From Heliomarina baculiformis (GTDB lineage: Bacteria > Pseudomonadota > Alphaproteobacteria > Rhodobacterales > Rhodobacteraceae): 64,000 nucleotides of DNA. Shown here in pieces: positions 45,809 through 55,308 of the stretch. The translations under genes and the position numbers were made by a program. Below the pieces are notes generated by a model, which was not told where the DNA came from, ran no database searches, and worked only from the letters and a program-made list of their open reading frames with translations. Numbering within the stretch: the first letter of the stretch is position 1; each line of letters begins with the position of its first letter. The stretch is from contig NZ_JAIMIC010000002.1 of assembly GCF_019966545.1 (NCBI RefSeq), forward strand, positions 674,632 through 738,631. The letters are read 5' to 3'.

Positions 45809-47896
45809 ATGCCGGACCTATTGATCGAACTCTTCTCTGAAGAAATCCCCGCGCGGATGCAGGCGCGCGCTGCCGAAGATCTCAAGAAGAAAGTTACCGA
45901 TGGTCTCGTCGAAGCTGGCCTGACCTACGCGGGCGCGGCAGCCTTTCACACGCCGCGTCGCTTGACACTGACACTCGAAGGATTGCTGGCGGCCTCGCCG
46001 CGCTTGAGCGAGGAACGGAAAGGCCCCAAGGTCGATGCGCCGGATAAAGCCATCGAAGGCTTCCTGCGCGGCGCGGGCCTGACGCGCGATCAGCTTGAGG
46101 AACGCGATACGCCAAAAGGGCGGGTGTTTTTTGCCGTTATTGAGAAAGAAGGCCGCCCAGCCGAAGAAATCGTGGCCGAAGTGCTCGAAGCCACGATCCG
46201 AAACTTTCCCTGGCCGAAGTCAATGCGTTGGGGCAGCGGGTCGCTGCGCTGGGTGCGCCCGCTGCATTCCATTCTCTGCCTGTTGACGGACGAAAACGGC
46301 GCCCGTGTTGTTCCCATGGAGATCGACGGCATCAAGGCGGTGGACAGCACCGAAGGGCATCGCTTTATGGCGCCGGGCCGTTTTTCGGTAACCTCGTTCG
46401 AGGATTACGAGACAAAGCTGAAGCGCGCCCATGTGGTCTTGTCTGCCGATGAACGGGCAGAGCACATCTGGGCGGATGCGACCAACGCGGCTTTTGCAGC
46501 CGGTCTGGAAGTCGTCGAGGACAAGGGACTGCTGGCCGAGGTCGCGGGCCTCGTCGAGTGGCCGGTAGTTCTGATGGGGCAGATCGACGACGAATTCCTC
46601 GACCTGCCAGTTGAAGTTCTGCAGACCTCCATGAAAGAGCATCAAAAGTTCTTCTCCGTGTTGAACCCCAAGACCGGTCGGATCGAACGCTTCGTCACGG
46701 TTGCCAACCGCGAAACCGCCGATAACGGCGCGACCATTCTTGCCGGGAACCAAAAGGTGCTTTCGGCCCGCCTGTCGGATGCGAAATTCTTCTGGGAAAA
46801 CGATTTGCGGATCGCAAAGGAGGACATGAGCGTCTGGACCGATGCGCTCAAAACCGTGACATTCCACAACAAGCTGGGCAGCCAGGGCGAACGGATCGAA
46901 CGTATCGCGGCCTTGGCTCGTGAACTGGCGCCGGTAACCGGTGCGGATGCCGATCAGGCCGAAAAAGCCGCGCGTCTGGCAAAGGCGGACCTGTCTTCAG
47001 AAATGGTCTATGAATTCCCTGAACTTCAAGGGCTTATGGGGCGCTATTACATCACGGCAGCGGGCGAAGACAAAGCCGTGGCAGCCGTTGCGCAGGAACA
47101 TTACTCGCCGCTTGGTCCGTCGGATGATGTGCCAACTGCGCCGCTTTCCGTGGCCGTTGCTCTCGCCGACAAGCTCGACACGCTGACCGGCTTCTGGGCC
47201 ATCGACGAAAAGCCGACCGGCTCGAAAGACCCGTTTGCCCTGCGCCGCGCCGCGCTGGGCGTGATCCGGCTGGTGCTGGAAAACAGTCTGGATCTGCCCC
47301 TGATTGCTGTTCTTATTAAGGCAGGAAAAAGCATGCCATGGGCAGAAGGCACACAGGAAGCCGACGTGGTTGCCGACCTCCTTTCCTTTATCCATGACCG
47401 GCTAAAGGTTTACCTGCGAGATCAGGGCATCCGCCATGACGTGATCGACGCCTGTATCGCGATGGACGGGAATGACGACCTGACGCTGCTCGTCAAGCGG
47501 GCGCAGGCGCTGAACGCGGTGATCCAAACCGAAGAGGGCGAGAACCTCGTGCAGGGGTTCAAGCGCGCGAACAACATCCTGAGCCAGGCTGAGAAAAACG
47601 ACGGGGTCGAATACTCCTTTGGCGCGGATCGGAAGTTCGCGAGCGATCCGTCCGAGGTGGCCCTGTTCGACGCACTTGAGCAGGCTGAGGCGGCAATCAA
47701 ACCAGCCATTGAGAAACAGGATTTTCCGGAAGCGATGGCGGCCATGGCAGCCCTGCGTGCTCCAATCGACGCATTTTTCGAAGCGGTCAAGATCAATGAC
47801 GACAATGCCATGATCCGCCGCAATCGACTCAATCTGCTGTCACAAATTCGGTCAACCTGCGCCCGGGCGGCGGATCTGACAAAGATCGAAGGCTGA
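45809..47896 (+). CDS. glyS: Glycyl-tRNA synthetase beta subunit
   Basis: tRNA-binding beta subunit of GlyRS, 695 residues, normal length. The N-terminus MPDLLIELFSEEIPARMQ is the family signature. FPWPKSMRW and LVEWPVVLMG are in the middle, and the C-terminal anticodon-binding domain follows TLTGFWAIDEKPTGSKDPFALRR-type sequence. AGGAG precedes the ATG. It has its own promoter after the upstream terminator, and the PPDK gene follows after 130 bases, a common order in alphaproteobacteria. Confidence 0.96.
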   Translation: MPDLLIELFSEEIPARMQARAAEDLKKKVTDGLVEAGLTYAGAAAFHTPRRLTLTLEGLLAASPRLSEERKGPKVDAPDKAIEGFLRGAGLTRDQLEERDTPKGRVFFAVIEKEGRPAEEIVAEVLEATIRNFPWPKSMRWGSGSLRWVRPLHSILCLLTDENGARVVPMEIDGIKAVDSTEGHRFMAPGRFSVTSFEDYETKLKRAHVVLSADERAEHIWADATNAAFAAGLEVVEDKGLLAEVAGLVEWPVVLMGQIDDEFLDLPVEVLQTSMKEHQKFFSVLNPKTGRIERFVTVANRETADNGATILAGNQKVLSARLSDAKFFWENDLRIAKEDMSVWTDALKTVTFHNKLGSQGERIERIAALARELAPVTGADADQAEKAARLAKADLSSEMVYEFPELQGLMGRYYITAAGEDKAVAAVAQEHYSPLGPSDDVPTAPLSVAVALADKLDTLTGFWAIDEKPTGSKDPFALRRAALGVIRLVLENSLDLPLIAVLIKAGKSMPWAEGTQEADVVADLLSFIHDRLKVYLRDQGIRHDVIDACIAMDGNDDLTLLVKRAQALNAVIQTEEGENLVQGFKRANNILSQAEKNDGVEYSFGADRKFASDPSEVALFDALEQAEAAIKPAIEKQDFPEAMAAMAALRAPIDAFFEAVKINDDNAMIRRNRLNLLSQIRSTCARAADLTKIEG

Positions 47897-48026
47897 TGGC
47901 GGAACGTTCCCGGAACGGGATCGGCACATATTAACTAAGCTGTCGCAAATATCCGCGTCACGCCGCCGTTACACTTGCACCAAACGTTAACGTGCCTATT
48001 CTGCAAAGCAGTAAAAAGGTGCCGCA

Positions 48027-50621
48027 GTGCAGAATAATCCGAACACCACGCTTATAACGGCGAAAGCCCCGGTCAATGTGTCGACCCACGGGGGCCGTGC
48101 CAAATGTCTGCAACGTCTGATCCGGCTTGAACTGCCGGTTCCGACCACGGTGGCGCTATCTTTCGATGCAGTTCGGCAGATCGCCGAAGGCTACTTGCCA
48201 GACGTTTCCGCAATCGTAGAGCAGTTCAACAAGGACACCCTGCTGTGTGTGCGCCCGTCCTCGGAGGATCCTGATTGGGGTGGTCCCGGCGCCGTTCTCA
48301 ACATCGGCATGAACGAAATACGCTATGCGCAGCTGAGCAACACGCTGGGCCATGATGCGGCGGCGGCCATATATTCAAGATTCGTGCAATCCTACGCGAT
48401 CAACGTGGCGCGGCTTGATCCGGATGTCTTCGATGAAATTCCGAATGACGGGTCCGACAGCCTTCTCGCGATGTTGCAGGCCTATGAAGAGGAAACCGAC
48501 GAGCGTTTCCCGCAGGATCCGCGCGAACAGCTTGCCGCCGTTCTGGGCTCTATGGCGCGGGCGTGGGATGGCACATCGGCACGGCTGTTGCGACAGGCCA
48601 AAGGCGCGCCCGCTGACGCCGGGCTGGGACTGGTCGTACAGGAGATGATCCCCGGTTTCGGCAAGGGTGAATGTGGCTCGGGCGTGTTCCAGCTGGTGAA
48701 TACGGTCACCGGCCTGCCGCAGATCACCGGCCGTTACCTGAGCCAGAGTCAGGGTAGGGAGGCGCTGGGGGCTGGAAGCGCAGCGCTTTACCTTGAAAAG
48801 GATGAACGGGGTCCCTCGCTGGAAGAACTGGCACCGCGCGCTTTCGAAGAACTCAAGGAAGATGCGGCGCTGATGCGCGTCAAGCTGCGCGAAGAAATGC
48901 AGATCGAATTCGTCATCGGCAACGGCAAGGTGCATATCCTCGATGGCGTTCGGGTGCCGCGGTCCTCGCGCGCGACGGTTCGGATCGCGGTCCGGCTGGC
49001 GCAGGACGGTATCATAACCCCGCAGGAAGCGCTGATGCGGGTAGAACCGAACAACCTCACCGAACTTTTGCACCGGCAGGTCAACCCGGAATCCAAACGC
49101 GACGTATTGGGCAGCGGGATCGCGGCCAGCCCCGGTGCCGCCACAGGACGGATCGTGTTCAACTCAGCCGACGCGCAGGCAAGCGCCTCTCGGCGGGAAC
49201 CCTGCGTTTTGGTCAGACGGGAGACCTCACCCGAAGACGTGCGCGGCATGCATGCGGCGGCGGCGGTCCTGACCGAAAAGGGCGGGATTACCAGCCACGC
49301 GGCGGTCATCGGGCGCGGCCTCGGCCTGCCTTGCATCGTTGGCGCTTCGGCCATGCGGTTCGACACCAAGAACCAGACGATTACCGCCTCGGACGGGCGC
49401 GTTCTCAAGGCGGGCGATGTTATCACGATCGACGGCTCGTCGGGCGAAGTGCTGGCCGGCGCGCCGGAGATGCTCGAAGCAGCGTTGGACGATGCCTTTC
49501 AGAGCCTGATGGCCTGGGCCGATGCGGAACGCGACATTGGCATCAGGGCGAATGCTGACACGCCTGAAGACGCACAGACCGCACGGAATTTCGATGCGCA
49601 GGGGATCGGCCTCTGCCGGACCGAGCATATGTTCTTTGATCCTGCGCGCCTTATCGTCATGCGGGAGATGATCTTTGCCGAAACGAGCGAGGGCCGGGCC
49701 GCCGTTCTTGCCCGACTGCTCCCAATGCAACGCGATGATTTCACGCAGCTTTTCAGGATCATGGAGGGCAAGCCGGTCTGTATCCGACTGTTTGATCCGC
49801 CGCTGCACGAATTCCTGCCGACCTCTCGCGCTGGCCAGCGCGAGCTTGCCGAGGCGCTGGATATTCCGGTGAGCGATGTGACCCGTCGCGTTGACGAGAT
49901 GGGGGAATACAACCCGATGCTGGGCCTGCGCGGCGTCCGTCTTGGGGTCACCGTGCCGGAAATCTACGATATGCAGGCGCGTGCGATTTTCGAAGCGACC
50001 TTGGAGGCCAGCGACAAGGGCGATCCGGTTGTGCCCGAGATCATGATCCCGCTGGTCTCTGCCCGGCGCGAAGTCGAGCTCGTCAAGGCGCGGCTCGATG
50101 CCGTTGCGAGCGCTGTGCGCAGCGAGCGCGGGCGCGATTTCGACTATCGGCTTGGTGTCATGGTCGAGACGCCCCGTGCGGCGCTCCGGGCGAATGAGAT
50201 TGCGCCTCACAGCGCGTTTCTGAGTTTCGGCACGAACGACCTTACCCAGATGACCTATGGTCTGTCACGCGACGACGCCGGTCGGTTCATGTCCGCTTAC
50301 ATCCAGAAAGGCGTCTTTCCCGAAGATCCGTTCCACGTGCTCGATCAGGATGGCGTCGGCGAATTGCTCAAGCTTGGGGCCGAGCGCGGCAGGATTGGAA
50401 ACCCGGGAATCACCCTGTCGATTTGCGGTGAACACGGCGGGAATCCCGAATCAATCGCCTTTTGTCGCGAAGCTGGATTCGACTATGTTTCATGTTCACC
50501 ATTCCGGGTTCCCGTGGCTAGACTCGCGGCGGCGCAACTGGCAATAAACCACAAGATGGGCGACCAGAAATCATCGCTGGCCCAGATGTTGTGGAAGTGG
50601 CGCGCACGTAACAGAAAGTAA
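48027..50621 (+). CDS. ppdK: Pyruvate, phosphate dikinase-like protein
   Basis: An 864-residue PPDK-family enzyme (interconverts pyruvate + ATP + Pi with PEP + AMP + PPi). The phosphohistidine is His424 (GGITSHAA), and the PEP/pyruvate barrel is complete: GLCRTEHMF, IRLFDPPLHEFLP, SFGTNDLTQ and catalytic Cys800 (SICGEHGG). The ATP-grasp half is unusual: the VRSGAxxSMPGMMDT segment reads VRPSSEDPDWGGPGAV, and where Clostridium PPDK has Asp321, Glu323, Gln335 and Arg337 this protein has Gln292, Glu294, Asp306 and Val308 (Arg309 adjacent). Start is GTG 48027. It could have altered nucleotide specificity or reduced activity. Confidence 0.85.
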   Translation: MQNNPNTTLITAKAPVNVSTHGGRAKCLQRLIRLELPVPTTVALSFDAVRQIAEGYLPDVSAIVEQFNKDTLLCVRPSSEDPDWGGPGAVLNIGMNEIRYAQLSNTLGHDAAAAIYSRFVQSYAINVARLDPDVFDEIPNDGSDSLLAMLQAYEEETDERFPQDPREQLAAVLGSMARAWDGTSARLLRQAKGAPADAGLGLVVQEMIPGFGKGECGSGVFQLVNTVTGLPQITGRYLSQSQGREALGAGSAALYLEKDERGPSLEELAPRAFEELKEDAALMRVKLREEMQIEFVIGNGKVHILDGVRVPRSSRATVRIAVRLAQDGIITPQEALMRVEPNNLTELLHRQVNPESKRDVLGSGIAASPGAATGRIVFNSADAQASASRREPCVLVRRETSPEDVRGMHAAAAVLTEKGGITSHAAVIGRGLGLPCIVGASAMRFDTKNQTITASDGRVLKAGDVITIDGSSGEVLAGAPEMLEAALDDAFQSLMAWADAERDIGIRANADTPEDAQTARNFDAQGIGLCRTEHMFFDPARLIVMREMIFAETSEGRAAVLARLLPMQRDDFTQLFRIMEGKPVCIRLFDPPLHEFLPTSRAGQRELAEALDIPVSDVTRRVDEMGEYNPMLGLRGVRLGVTVPEIYDMQARAIFEATLEASDKGDPVVPEIMIPLVSARREVELVKARLDAVASAVRSERGRDFDYRLGVMVETPRAALRANEIAPHSAFLSFGTNDLTQMTYGLSRDDAGRFMSAYIQKGVFPEDPFHVLDQDGVGELLKLGAERGRIGNPGITLSICGEHGGNPESIAFCREAGFDYVSCSPFRVPVARLAAAQLAINHKMGDQKSSLAQMLWKWRARNRK

Positions 50622-50749
50622 ATAACGCCATTTAGGCGAAAGAATGCTTGCTTTTTGTCAAAAACTGGACCTTATCGCCCGTCTCGGCTAAGTCGTGCCT
50701 TGCACTATACGCCGAGGGATCCTTAACGGATCGTTCCCAGGGGGATAGA

Positions 50750-51391
50750 ATGAAGAGTTTTTTTGTCGCGGCCGCCGTGTTTCTGGCCGCATTTCACACG
50801 GCTGCTGCCAGGGCCGATACTGACCTCACGGATCTGTTCCAGAAAGAACAGATCGCGTTGAAAAATGTTCCTGGCCGCCATCTCAAATCTCTTCTGACAC
50901 GCGGCGATGTCCGCGCCAAGCCGCGACCGCAATCGGTGAAATATACCCGTTCATGGATCGACTCGCAGCCAAAGGCGAAGGGCGATGAACAGTGGCGTTG
51001 TCTGGCCGAAGCGCTGTATTTCGAAGCACGGGGCGAAACCATCAAGGGGCAGTTTGCCGTCGCCGAGGTTATCCTGAACCGCGTCAAGAGCGCCCGGTTC
51101 CCCTCGACCCTGTGCGGTGTCATCAAGCAAGGTACAGGTCGACGCTTCCAGTGCCAGTTCACCTATACCTGCGACGGCCACAAGGATACGATTGCCGAAC
51201 GCAGCGCCTATGAGCGCGTGGCGAAAGTCGCTCGGGCCGTGCTTGACGGAGCTACAGGTGGCCTGACCGGAGGGGCGACCCATTACCACACCACCGCCGT
51301 GAACCCAAGCTGGTCCCGTGTCTACAAACAGACCGCGCGCATCGGGGTGCATATCTTCTACCGGCACAATTACCGCACCGCGAGCAACTGA
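50750..51391 (+). CDS. Cell-wall hydrolase, SleB/Hydrolase_2 family
   Basis: A 213-residue secreted protein. Signal peptide [20 protein letters not shown] is followed by a short linker and a SleB-like domain at about residues 80-200. [12 protein letters not shown] contains the likely catalytic glutamate; [28 protein letters not shown] and GGATHYHT follow. ATG 50750 is preferred because it opens the signal peptide and has AGGGGG upstream. Expected to cleave peptidoglycan glycan strands in non-sporulating alphaproteobacteria during remodelling. Confidence 0.88.
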   Translation: MKSFFVAAAVFLAAFHTAAARADTDLTDLFQKEQIALKNVPGRHLKSLLTRGDVRAKPRPQSVKYTRSWIDSQPKAKGDEQWRCLAEALYFEARGETIKGQFAVAEVILNRVKSARFPSTLCGVIKQGTGRRFQCQFTYTCDGHKDTIAERSAYERVAKVARAVLDGATGGLTGGATHYHTTAVNPSWSRVYKQTARIGVHIFYRHNYRTASN

Positions 51392-51503
51392 CCTCACGGG
51401 TAAAACGCCGTTTTCGGGTGCTGGTACGGCGGAGGTGGGTCTGTTAAATGCCGCCGCGTGGTCTATATCGCCACTGAATGAAGCGACCGAAGGCAGCCCC
51501 CAA

Positions 51504-52424
51504 ATGAATTCCGATATCCGCCTTGCCTTCGCACATCCCACCGAGCGCGCCGAGGCAACGGCCGAAGATCGACCGTTAGACCGCATTTCCCTGCGAGACC
51601 ATCTGGTCGATGTCGAGATCGGGGCGTTTCAGGCCGAACGCGGCCGCACCCAGCGCATCCGGTTCAACGTGGTCGTCGAAGTGCAGCCGCTGACCGGCCC
51701 GATCGATGACGATGTCGATCGCATCCTCAGCTATGATCGCGTGACCGAAGCCATCGCAGCGGAACTTTCCGAAGAGCGTCTGAACCTGCTCGAAACACTT
51801 GCCGAACGCGTGGCCGAACGCATTCTGCTTGAACCCCAGGCGGTTCGTGTTTTTGTCCGTGTGGAAAAGCTCGACCGGGGTCCGGGGGCTCTTGGTGTTG
51901 AAATAGTGCGCGCGCAGGATGGCCATGCACCGGATGCGACGGCGTTCGAACGTCCGCATCCCCGTCTGGTGTACCTCTCCAACGGGGCAATCGCGTCAGA
52001 GCATCTGTCGGGCTGGATCGATCAACTGACCGCGACGTCCGGTCCGCTCATCCTTTGTGTGGGCGCGCCCGAGGCAGAGGCACCGCAGACAGGTCACCGG
52101 ATGACCCAGCGTCGCATTGATCTGCTGTCCATCGAGCAGAACGCCTGGGTTCTGGCCGCGCGTGATCCGCGTTGCGTTGTGGTGTCCACCCGCACCGAAC
52201 TCGACTGGGCGATGAAGAATGGGCAGATCTCTGTCTGGGCACCGTCGAAAATCGTTCTCGACGCGGTCGATGGCCCCTCTGCCCAACCGGGCGATGCCGT
52301 GGCGCTTGCCGCGTGGTTTGCGCGCACTTTCGAGGCCGAGGAAATGCTGGTGATTGGGGGCGAGTTGCCCATCAATCCCGACGTTCCCTTGCGCCAGTGC
52401 AGGATTGATCGGGAATTGCTGTGA
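51504..52424 (+). CDS. folB: Dihydroneopterin aldolase fused to a C-terminal domain
   Basis: Folate-pathway aldolase converting dihydroneopterin to 6-hydroxymethyl-dihydropterin. From ATG 51504 it is 306 residues, more than twice the usual FolB length. Residues 25-140 are FolB: LRDHLVDVEIGAFQAERGRTQ, LSYDRVTEAI, and LLETLAERVAERIL. Residues 150-306 form an extra domain with alternating strands (LVYLSNGAIASEH, PLILCVGAP, VWAPSKIVLDAVDG, ALAAWFARTF, EMLVIGGE), which loosely recalls the amino-acid kinase fold but lacks an obvious catalytic motif. Its stop overlaps the folP start (GTGA). Confidence 0.88.
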   Translation: MNSDIRLAFAHPTERAEATAEDRPLDRISLRDHLVDVEIGAFQAERGRTQRIRFNVVVEVQPLTGPIDDDVDRILSYDRVTEAIAAELSEERLNLLETLAERVAERILLEPQAVRVFVRVEKLDRGPGALGVEIVRAQDGHAPDATAFERPHPRLVYLSNGAIASEHLSGWIDQLTATSGPLILCVGAPEAEAPQTGHRMTQRRIDLLSIEQNAWVLAARDPRCVVVSTRTELDWAMKNGQISVWAPSKIVLDAVDGPSAQPGDAVALAAWFARTFEAEEMLVIGGELPINPDVPLRQCRIDRELL

Positions 52425-53419
52425 CCGTTCGTTATCGCCCGCTTGTCCAACAGGACAATCTCCGCCCGCCTGAAGCTGTTGCGCTGCATGGCGGGCCTCT
52501 CTGGTTCGCCTCGGTCGAGGTTCTTGAACGTGGCGCTCCGGGCCATCTGATACCAGCAGAAAAGGCGCCGCATGACGTGCTCACCCGGCTAAGCACGGCG
52601 CATCTGCCGATTGCCGGGCTCGACCTGACGCAGCCGCATGTCATGGGTATCTTGAACGTGACGCCCGACAGTTTCTCGGACGGGGGCAAGCATGTGAACC
52701 CGCAGGTCGCCGTCCAATCGGCGCTGGCGATGGTGGCGGCTGGCGCGACGATCATCGACATTGGCGGTGAATCGACACGACCCGGTTCGGAAACCGTGCC
52801 TGAGGAAGAAGAGATTGCCCGCACCGCGCCGGTTATCGCTGCCATTCGTGCGCATAGCGATGTGCCGATTTCCATAGATACGCGCAAGCTGGCCGTGGCC
52901 CGCGCCGCAGTCGAGGCTGGCGCGACGCTGATCAATGATGTCAGCGGTTTCGAATATGATCCCGAACTTGCGCCGTACTGCGTGGAACACGGTCTGCCGG
53001 TCTGCATCATGCATGCGCAGGGCGATCCGGCCACCATGCAGATGGCACCGCGTTACGATGATGTGCTGCTGGACGTGTACGACTTCCTCGAAGCCGCCGT
53101 GCACCGGCTTGAAGACGCGGGCATGCCACGTGGTGCAATGCTGGTCGATCCGGGCATCGGATTCGGAAAGTCCAAAGATCACAATCTGACCCTTCTGCGC
53201 AACCTGAGCCTTTTTCACGGTCTGGGCTGCGGTGTGCTTTTGGGCGTGTCACGCAAGAAGTTCATCGGTACCATTAGCGAAGAACCGGTGGCGGATCGCC
53301 GGGTGGCCGGTTCCATCGCCGTCGGGCTTGCGGGGCTGGCGCAGGGTGTGCAATTCCTGCGGGTTCACGATGTGCCGGAAACGGTGCAGGCGGTCAGGCT
53401 CTGGAATGCGGTGAGGTAG
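52421..53419 (+). CDS. folP: Dihydropteroate synthase
   Basis: Condenses hydroxymethyl-dihydropterin pyrophosphate with p-aminobenzoate. The 332-residue protein has an N-terminal extension of about 60 residues before the core. Signatures: [38 protein letters not shown], and [13 protein letters not shown]. Start is GTG 52421 overlapping the folB stop. Sulfonamide-target residues are in the standard arrangement as far as visible. Six bases separate its stop from glmM. Confidence 0.95.
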   Translation: MTVRYRPLVQQDNLRPPEAVALHGGPLWFASVEVLERGAPGHLIPAEKAPHDVLTRLSTAHLPIAGLDLTQPHVMGILNVTPDSFSDGGKHVNPQVAVQSALAMVAAGATIIDIGGESTRPGSETVPEEEEIARTAPVIAAIRAHSDVPISIDTRKLAVARAAVEAGATLINDVSGFEYDPELAPYCVEHGLPVCIMHAQGDPATMQMAPRYDDVLLDVYDFLEAAVHRLEDAGMPRGAMLVDPGIGFGKSKDHNLTLLRNLSLFHGLGCGVLLGVSRKKFIGTISEEPVADRRVAGSIAVGLAGLAQGVQFLRVHDVPETVQAVRLWNAVR

Positions 53420-53424
53420 ACGAT

Positions 53425-54771
53425 ATGCGCAAGCTCTTTGGAACCGATGGTGTACGCGGTCGCGCGAATACGCATCCGATGACAGCCGAGATGGCGCTTC
53501 GGATCGGGGCGGCGGTCGGGCGCTATTTCCAGCGCGAGTCGGGCGGTGTGCATCGTGTGGTCATTGGCAAGGACACGCGGCTGTCCGGCTACATGTTTGA
53601 AAACGCGCTGACCGCCGGGCTGACCTCGACCGGGATGAGCGTGCTGCTGTTGGGGCCGGTGCCCACACCGGCGGTCGGTCTGATGACCCGTTCGATGCGC
53701 GCCGATCTGGGTGTCATGATCTCGGCCAGCCACAACCCGGCCGAAGATAACGGAATCAAGTTCTTTGGCCCGGACGGGTTCAAACTCTCCGACGCGGCGG
53801 AAACCGAGATCGAGGCGCTTATCGAATCCGGAGTAGAGCCGGAAACTGCCGAGAACATCGGTCGCGCCAAGCGTATCGACGACGCGCGTTTCCGCTATGG
53901 AGAGCGGGTCAAGGCGTCGCTGCCCCGCGATCTGCGGCTCGATGGGCTGCGGGTGGTGGTGGATTGCGCGAACGGTGCCGCCCACCGCACCGCGCCCGAA
54001 ATCCTCTGGGAACTGGGTGCGGATGTGATTCCGATGGGGGTCACGCCGAACGGGTCGAACATCAACCGGGGCTGCGGCTCGACCCAGCCCATGGCGGCGG
54101 CTGAAATGGTTGTCGCCCAGGGCGCGGATGTGGGTATCTGTCTCGATGGGGATGCTGATCGGGTCATCATGATCGATGAAAATGGCGTCTTTGCCGATGG
54201 TGATCAGTTCATGGCCTTGCTCGCGTCGCGCTGGGCGGCGGACGGGCAACTCAAGGGCGGCGCACTGGTGGCAACCGTCATGTCCAACCTCGGGCTTGAA
54301 CGTTTCCTGCAAGGGCAGGGGCTGCGGCTTGAGCGGACCGCCGTTGGCGACCGCTACGTGGTGGAACGGATGCGAGAAGGCGGGTTCAACCTTGGCGGTG
54401 AACAATCGGGCCATATCGTGATGAGCGACTATGCCACGACGGGCGACGGTCTCATGGCGAGCCTGCATTTCCTCTCGGAAATGGTGCGTTCCGGTCTGCC
54501 GGCAAGCGCGCTGGCGCGGCAATTCGATCCGGTGCCGCAGATGCTAAAGAACATCCGTTACGAACAGGGACAGGCCCCACTTGATGCCGAAAGCGTCAAG
54601 GCGGCGATCCGCGAGGCGGAGGCACAGTTATCGGGTAAGGGCCGTCTCTTGATCCGCCGTTCCGGGACCGAACCGCTGATCCGCGTCATGGCCGAGTGCG
54701 AGGACGAGGCATTGATGACCTCAGCCGTTGATTCCGTGTTGTTGGCGATACAGGGCGTCGTGACAGCCTGA
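53425..54771 (+). CDS. glmM: Phosphoglucosamine mutase
   Basis: Interconverts glucosamine-6-phosphate and glucosamine-1-phosphate for UDP-GlcNAc, hence peptidoglycan and LPS. The protein has 448 residues. Opening [11 protein letters not shown]; phosphoserine Ser102 in [12 protein letters not shown], the same number as in E. coli GlmM; metal-binding [19 protein letters not shown] near the C-terminus. The folP-glmM order is classical. A terminator lies 33 bases downstream. Confidence 0.97.
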   Translation: MRKLFGTDGVRGRANTHPMTAEMALRIGAAVGRYFQRESGGVHRVVIGKDTRLSGYMFENALTAGLTSTGMSVLLLGPVPTPAVGLMTRSMRADLGVMISASHNPAEDNGIKFFGPDGFKLSDAAETEIEALIESGVEPETAENIGRAKRIDDARFRYGERVKASLPRDLRLDGLRVVVDCANGAAHRTAPEILWELGADVIPMGVTPNGSNINRGCGSTQPMAAAEMVVAQGADVGICLDGDADRVIMIDENGVFADGDQFMALLASRWAADGQLKGGALVATVMSNLGLERFLQGQGLRLERTAVGDRYVVERMREGGFNLGGEQSGHIVMSDYATTGDGLMASLHFLSEMVRSGLPASALARQFDPVPQMLKNIRYEQGQAPLDAESVKAAIREAEAQLSGKGRLLIRRSGTEPLIRVMAECEDEALMTSAVDSVLLAIQGVVTA

Positions 54772-54804
54772 GCCGTCCCTTGGGAACCCGCAGCATCAAC
54801 AAGG

Positions 54805-54833
54805 CCGCCTGAACATTTCTCGGGCGGTTTTTT
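54805..54833 (+). terminator. Rho-independent terminator of the folB-folP-glmM operon
   Basis: 8-bp stem CCGCCTGA / TCGGGCGG (54805-54812 and 54820-54827, one G-T pair) followed directly by six T residues. Confidence 0.82.
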
Positions 54834-54877
54834 CATGCGCGCCGGACCAATTCACTCAATAAGGTGCTGAAAACACA

Positions 54878-54899
54878 AAGGCCGCCCGAAGGCGGCCTT
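54878..54899 (-). terminator. Hairpin terminator for the tRNA-Gly gene
   Basis: Perfect 9-bp stem AAGGCCGCC / GGCGGCCTT with a 4-base CGAA loop. It lies 31 bases past the tRNA 3' end, and in minus-strand direction is followed by TGTGTTTT. Confidence 0.75.
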
Positions 54900-54930
54900 G
54901 TCACACTAACCGTGGGTAATCCGGTTATAT

Positions 54931-55005
54931 TGGAGCGGGCGAGGCGATTCGAACGCCCGACCCTAACCTTGGCAAGGTTATGCTCTACCCCTGAGCTACG
55001 CCCGC
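54931..55005 (-). tRNA. tRNA-Gly (anticodon GCC)
   Basis: 75 bases on the minus strand including encoded CCA. The acceptor stem GCGGGCG pairs with CGCCCGC, discriminator T, then CCA. The D arm contains GTAGCTCAGGGGTAGAGC, the anticodon stem-loop CATAACCTTGCCAAGGTTAG exposes GCC, and the T arm has GGGCGTTCGAATCGCCT with the TTCGAAT loop. Reads Gly GGC/GGU codons. It is a stand-alone tRNA, and no integrase or partial duplicate is beside it. Confidence 0.96.
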
Positions 55006-55022
55006 TTCCTTGTGTAGCGGGG

Positions 55023-55050
55023 ATGTATAAATAACCGCCGGGGTCTGCAA
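55023..55050 (-). promoter_or_regulatory. Candidate promoter of tRNA-Gly
   Basis: On the minus strand TTGCAG (55045-55050) is followed after 15 to 16 bases by TATACAT (55023-55029), which ends 18 bases before the mature tRNA 5' end. The spacing is slightly short for sigma-70, so the exact boxes are uncertain. Confidence 0.4.
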
Positions 55051-55149
55051 GAGGAAAAACGACGCTTTTCGATTTTTTTGTCAGGCGGCGACGGAAAGTG
55101 CCGAATGCTGCGTTACACCACCCAAAGAACCCAACGGGAGTAACGGGAG

Positions 55150-55221
55150 ATGAAGTACCTTCAGACGATCAAGATCGCGATTCTGGGCGCTGCGATTTTC
55201 GTAGCCCTCCTGATTTCGTAA
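55150..55221 (+). CDS. 23-residue membrane peptide
   Basis: ATG 55150 to TAA 55221 encodes a peptide beginning MKYLQTIKIAILG and ending in a hydrophobic helix (AAIFVALLIS). Composition is typical of small single-pass inner-membrane proteins. The upstream sequence has GGGAG twice, one copy at proper spacing and one touching the ATG, so translation is plausible. It stands alone between the tRNA promoter region and the DUF1697 pseudogene. I do not recognise it, and its size makes it uncertain. Confidence 0.5.
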   Translation: MKYLQTIKIAILGAAIFVALLIS

Positions 55222-55308
55222 TCCCAGCGCCTTGTCTTCGAAACGTGGCAGGCATTAATCGTCCGCTATCGTAAGGGATGTAAGGCAAGCCGAGGCGACG
55301 CTGCCCGC

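Noticed and set aside
54931..55005. tRNA-Gly as an integration site of a mobile element
   Set aside because: No integrase and no second copy of the tRNA 3' end were found nearby, and the flanks have normal composition.
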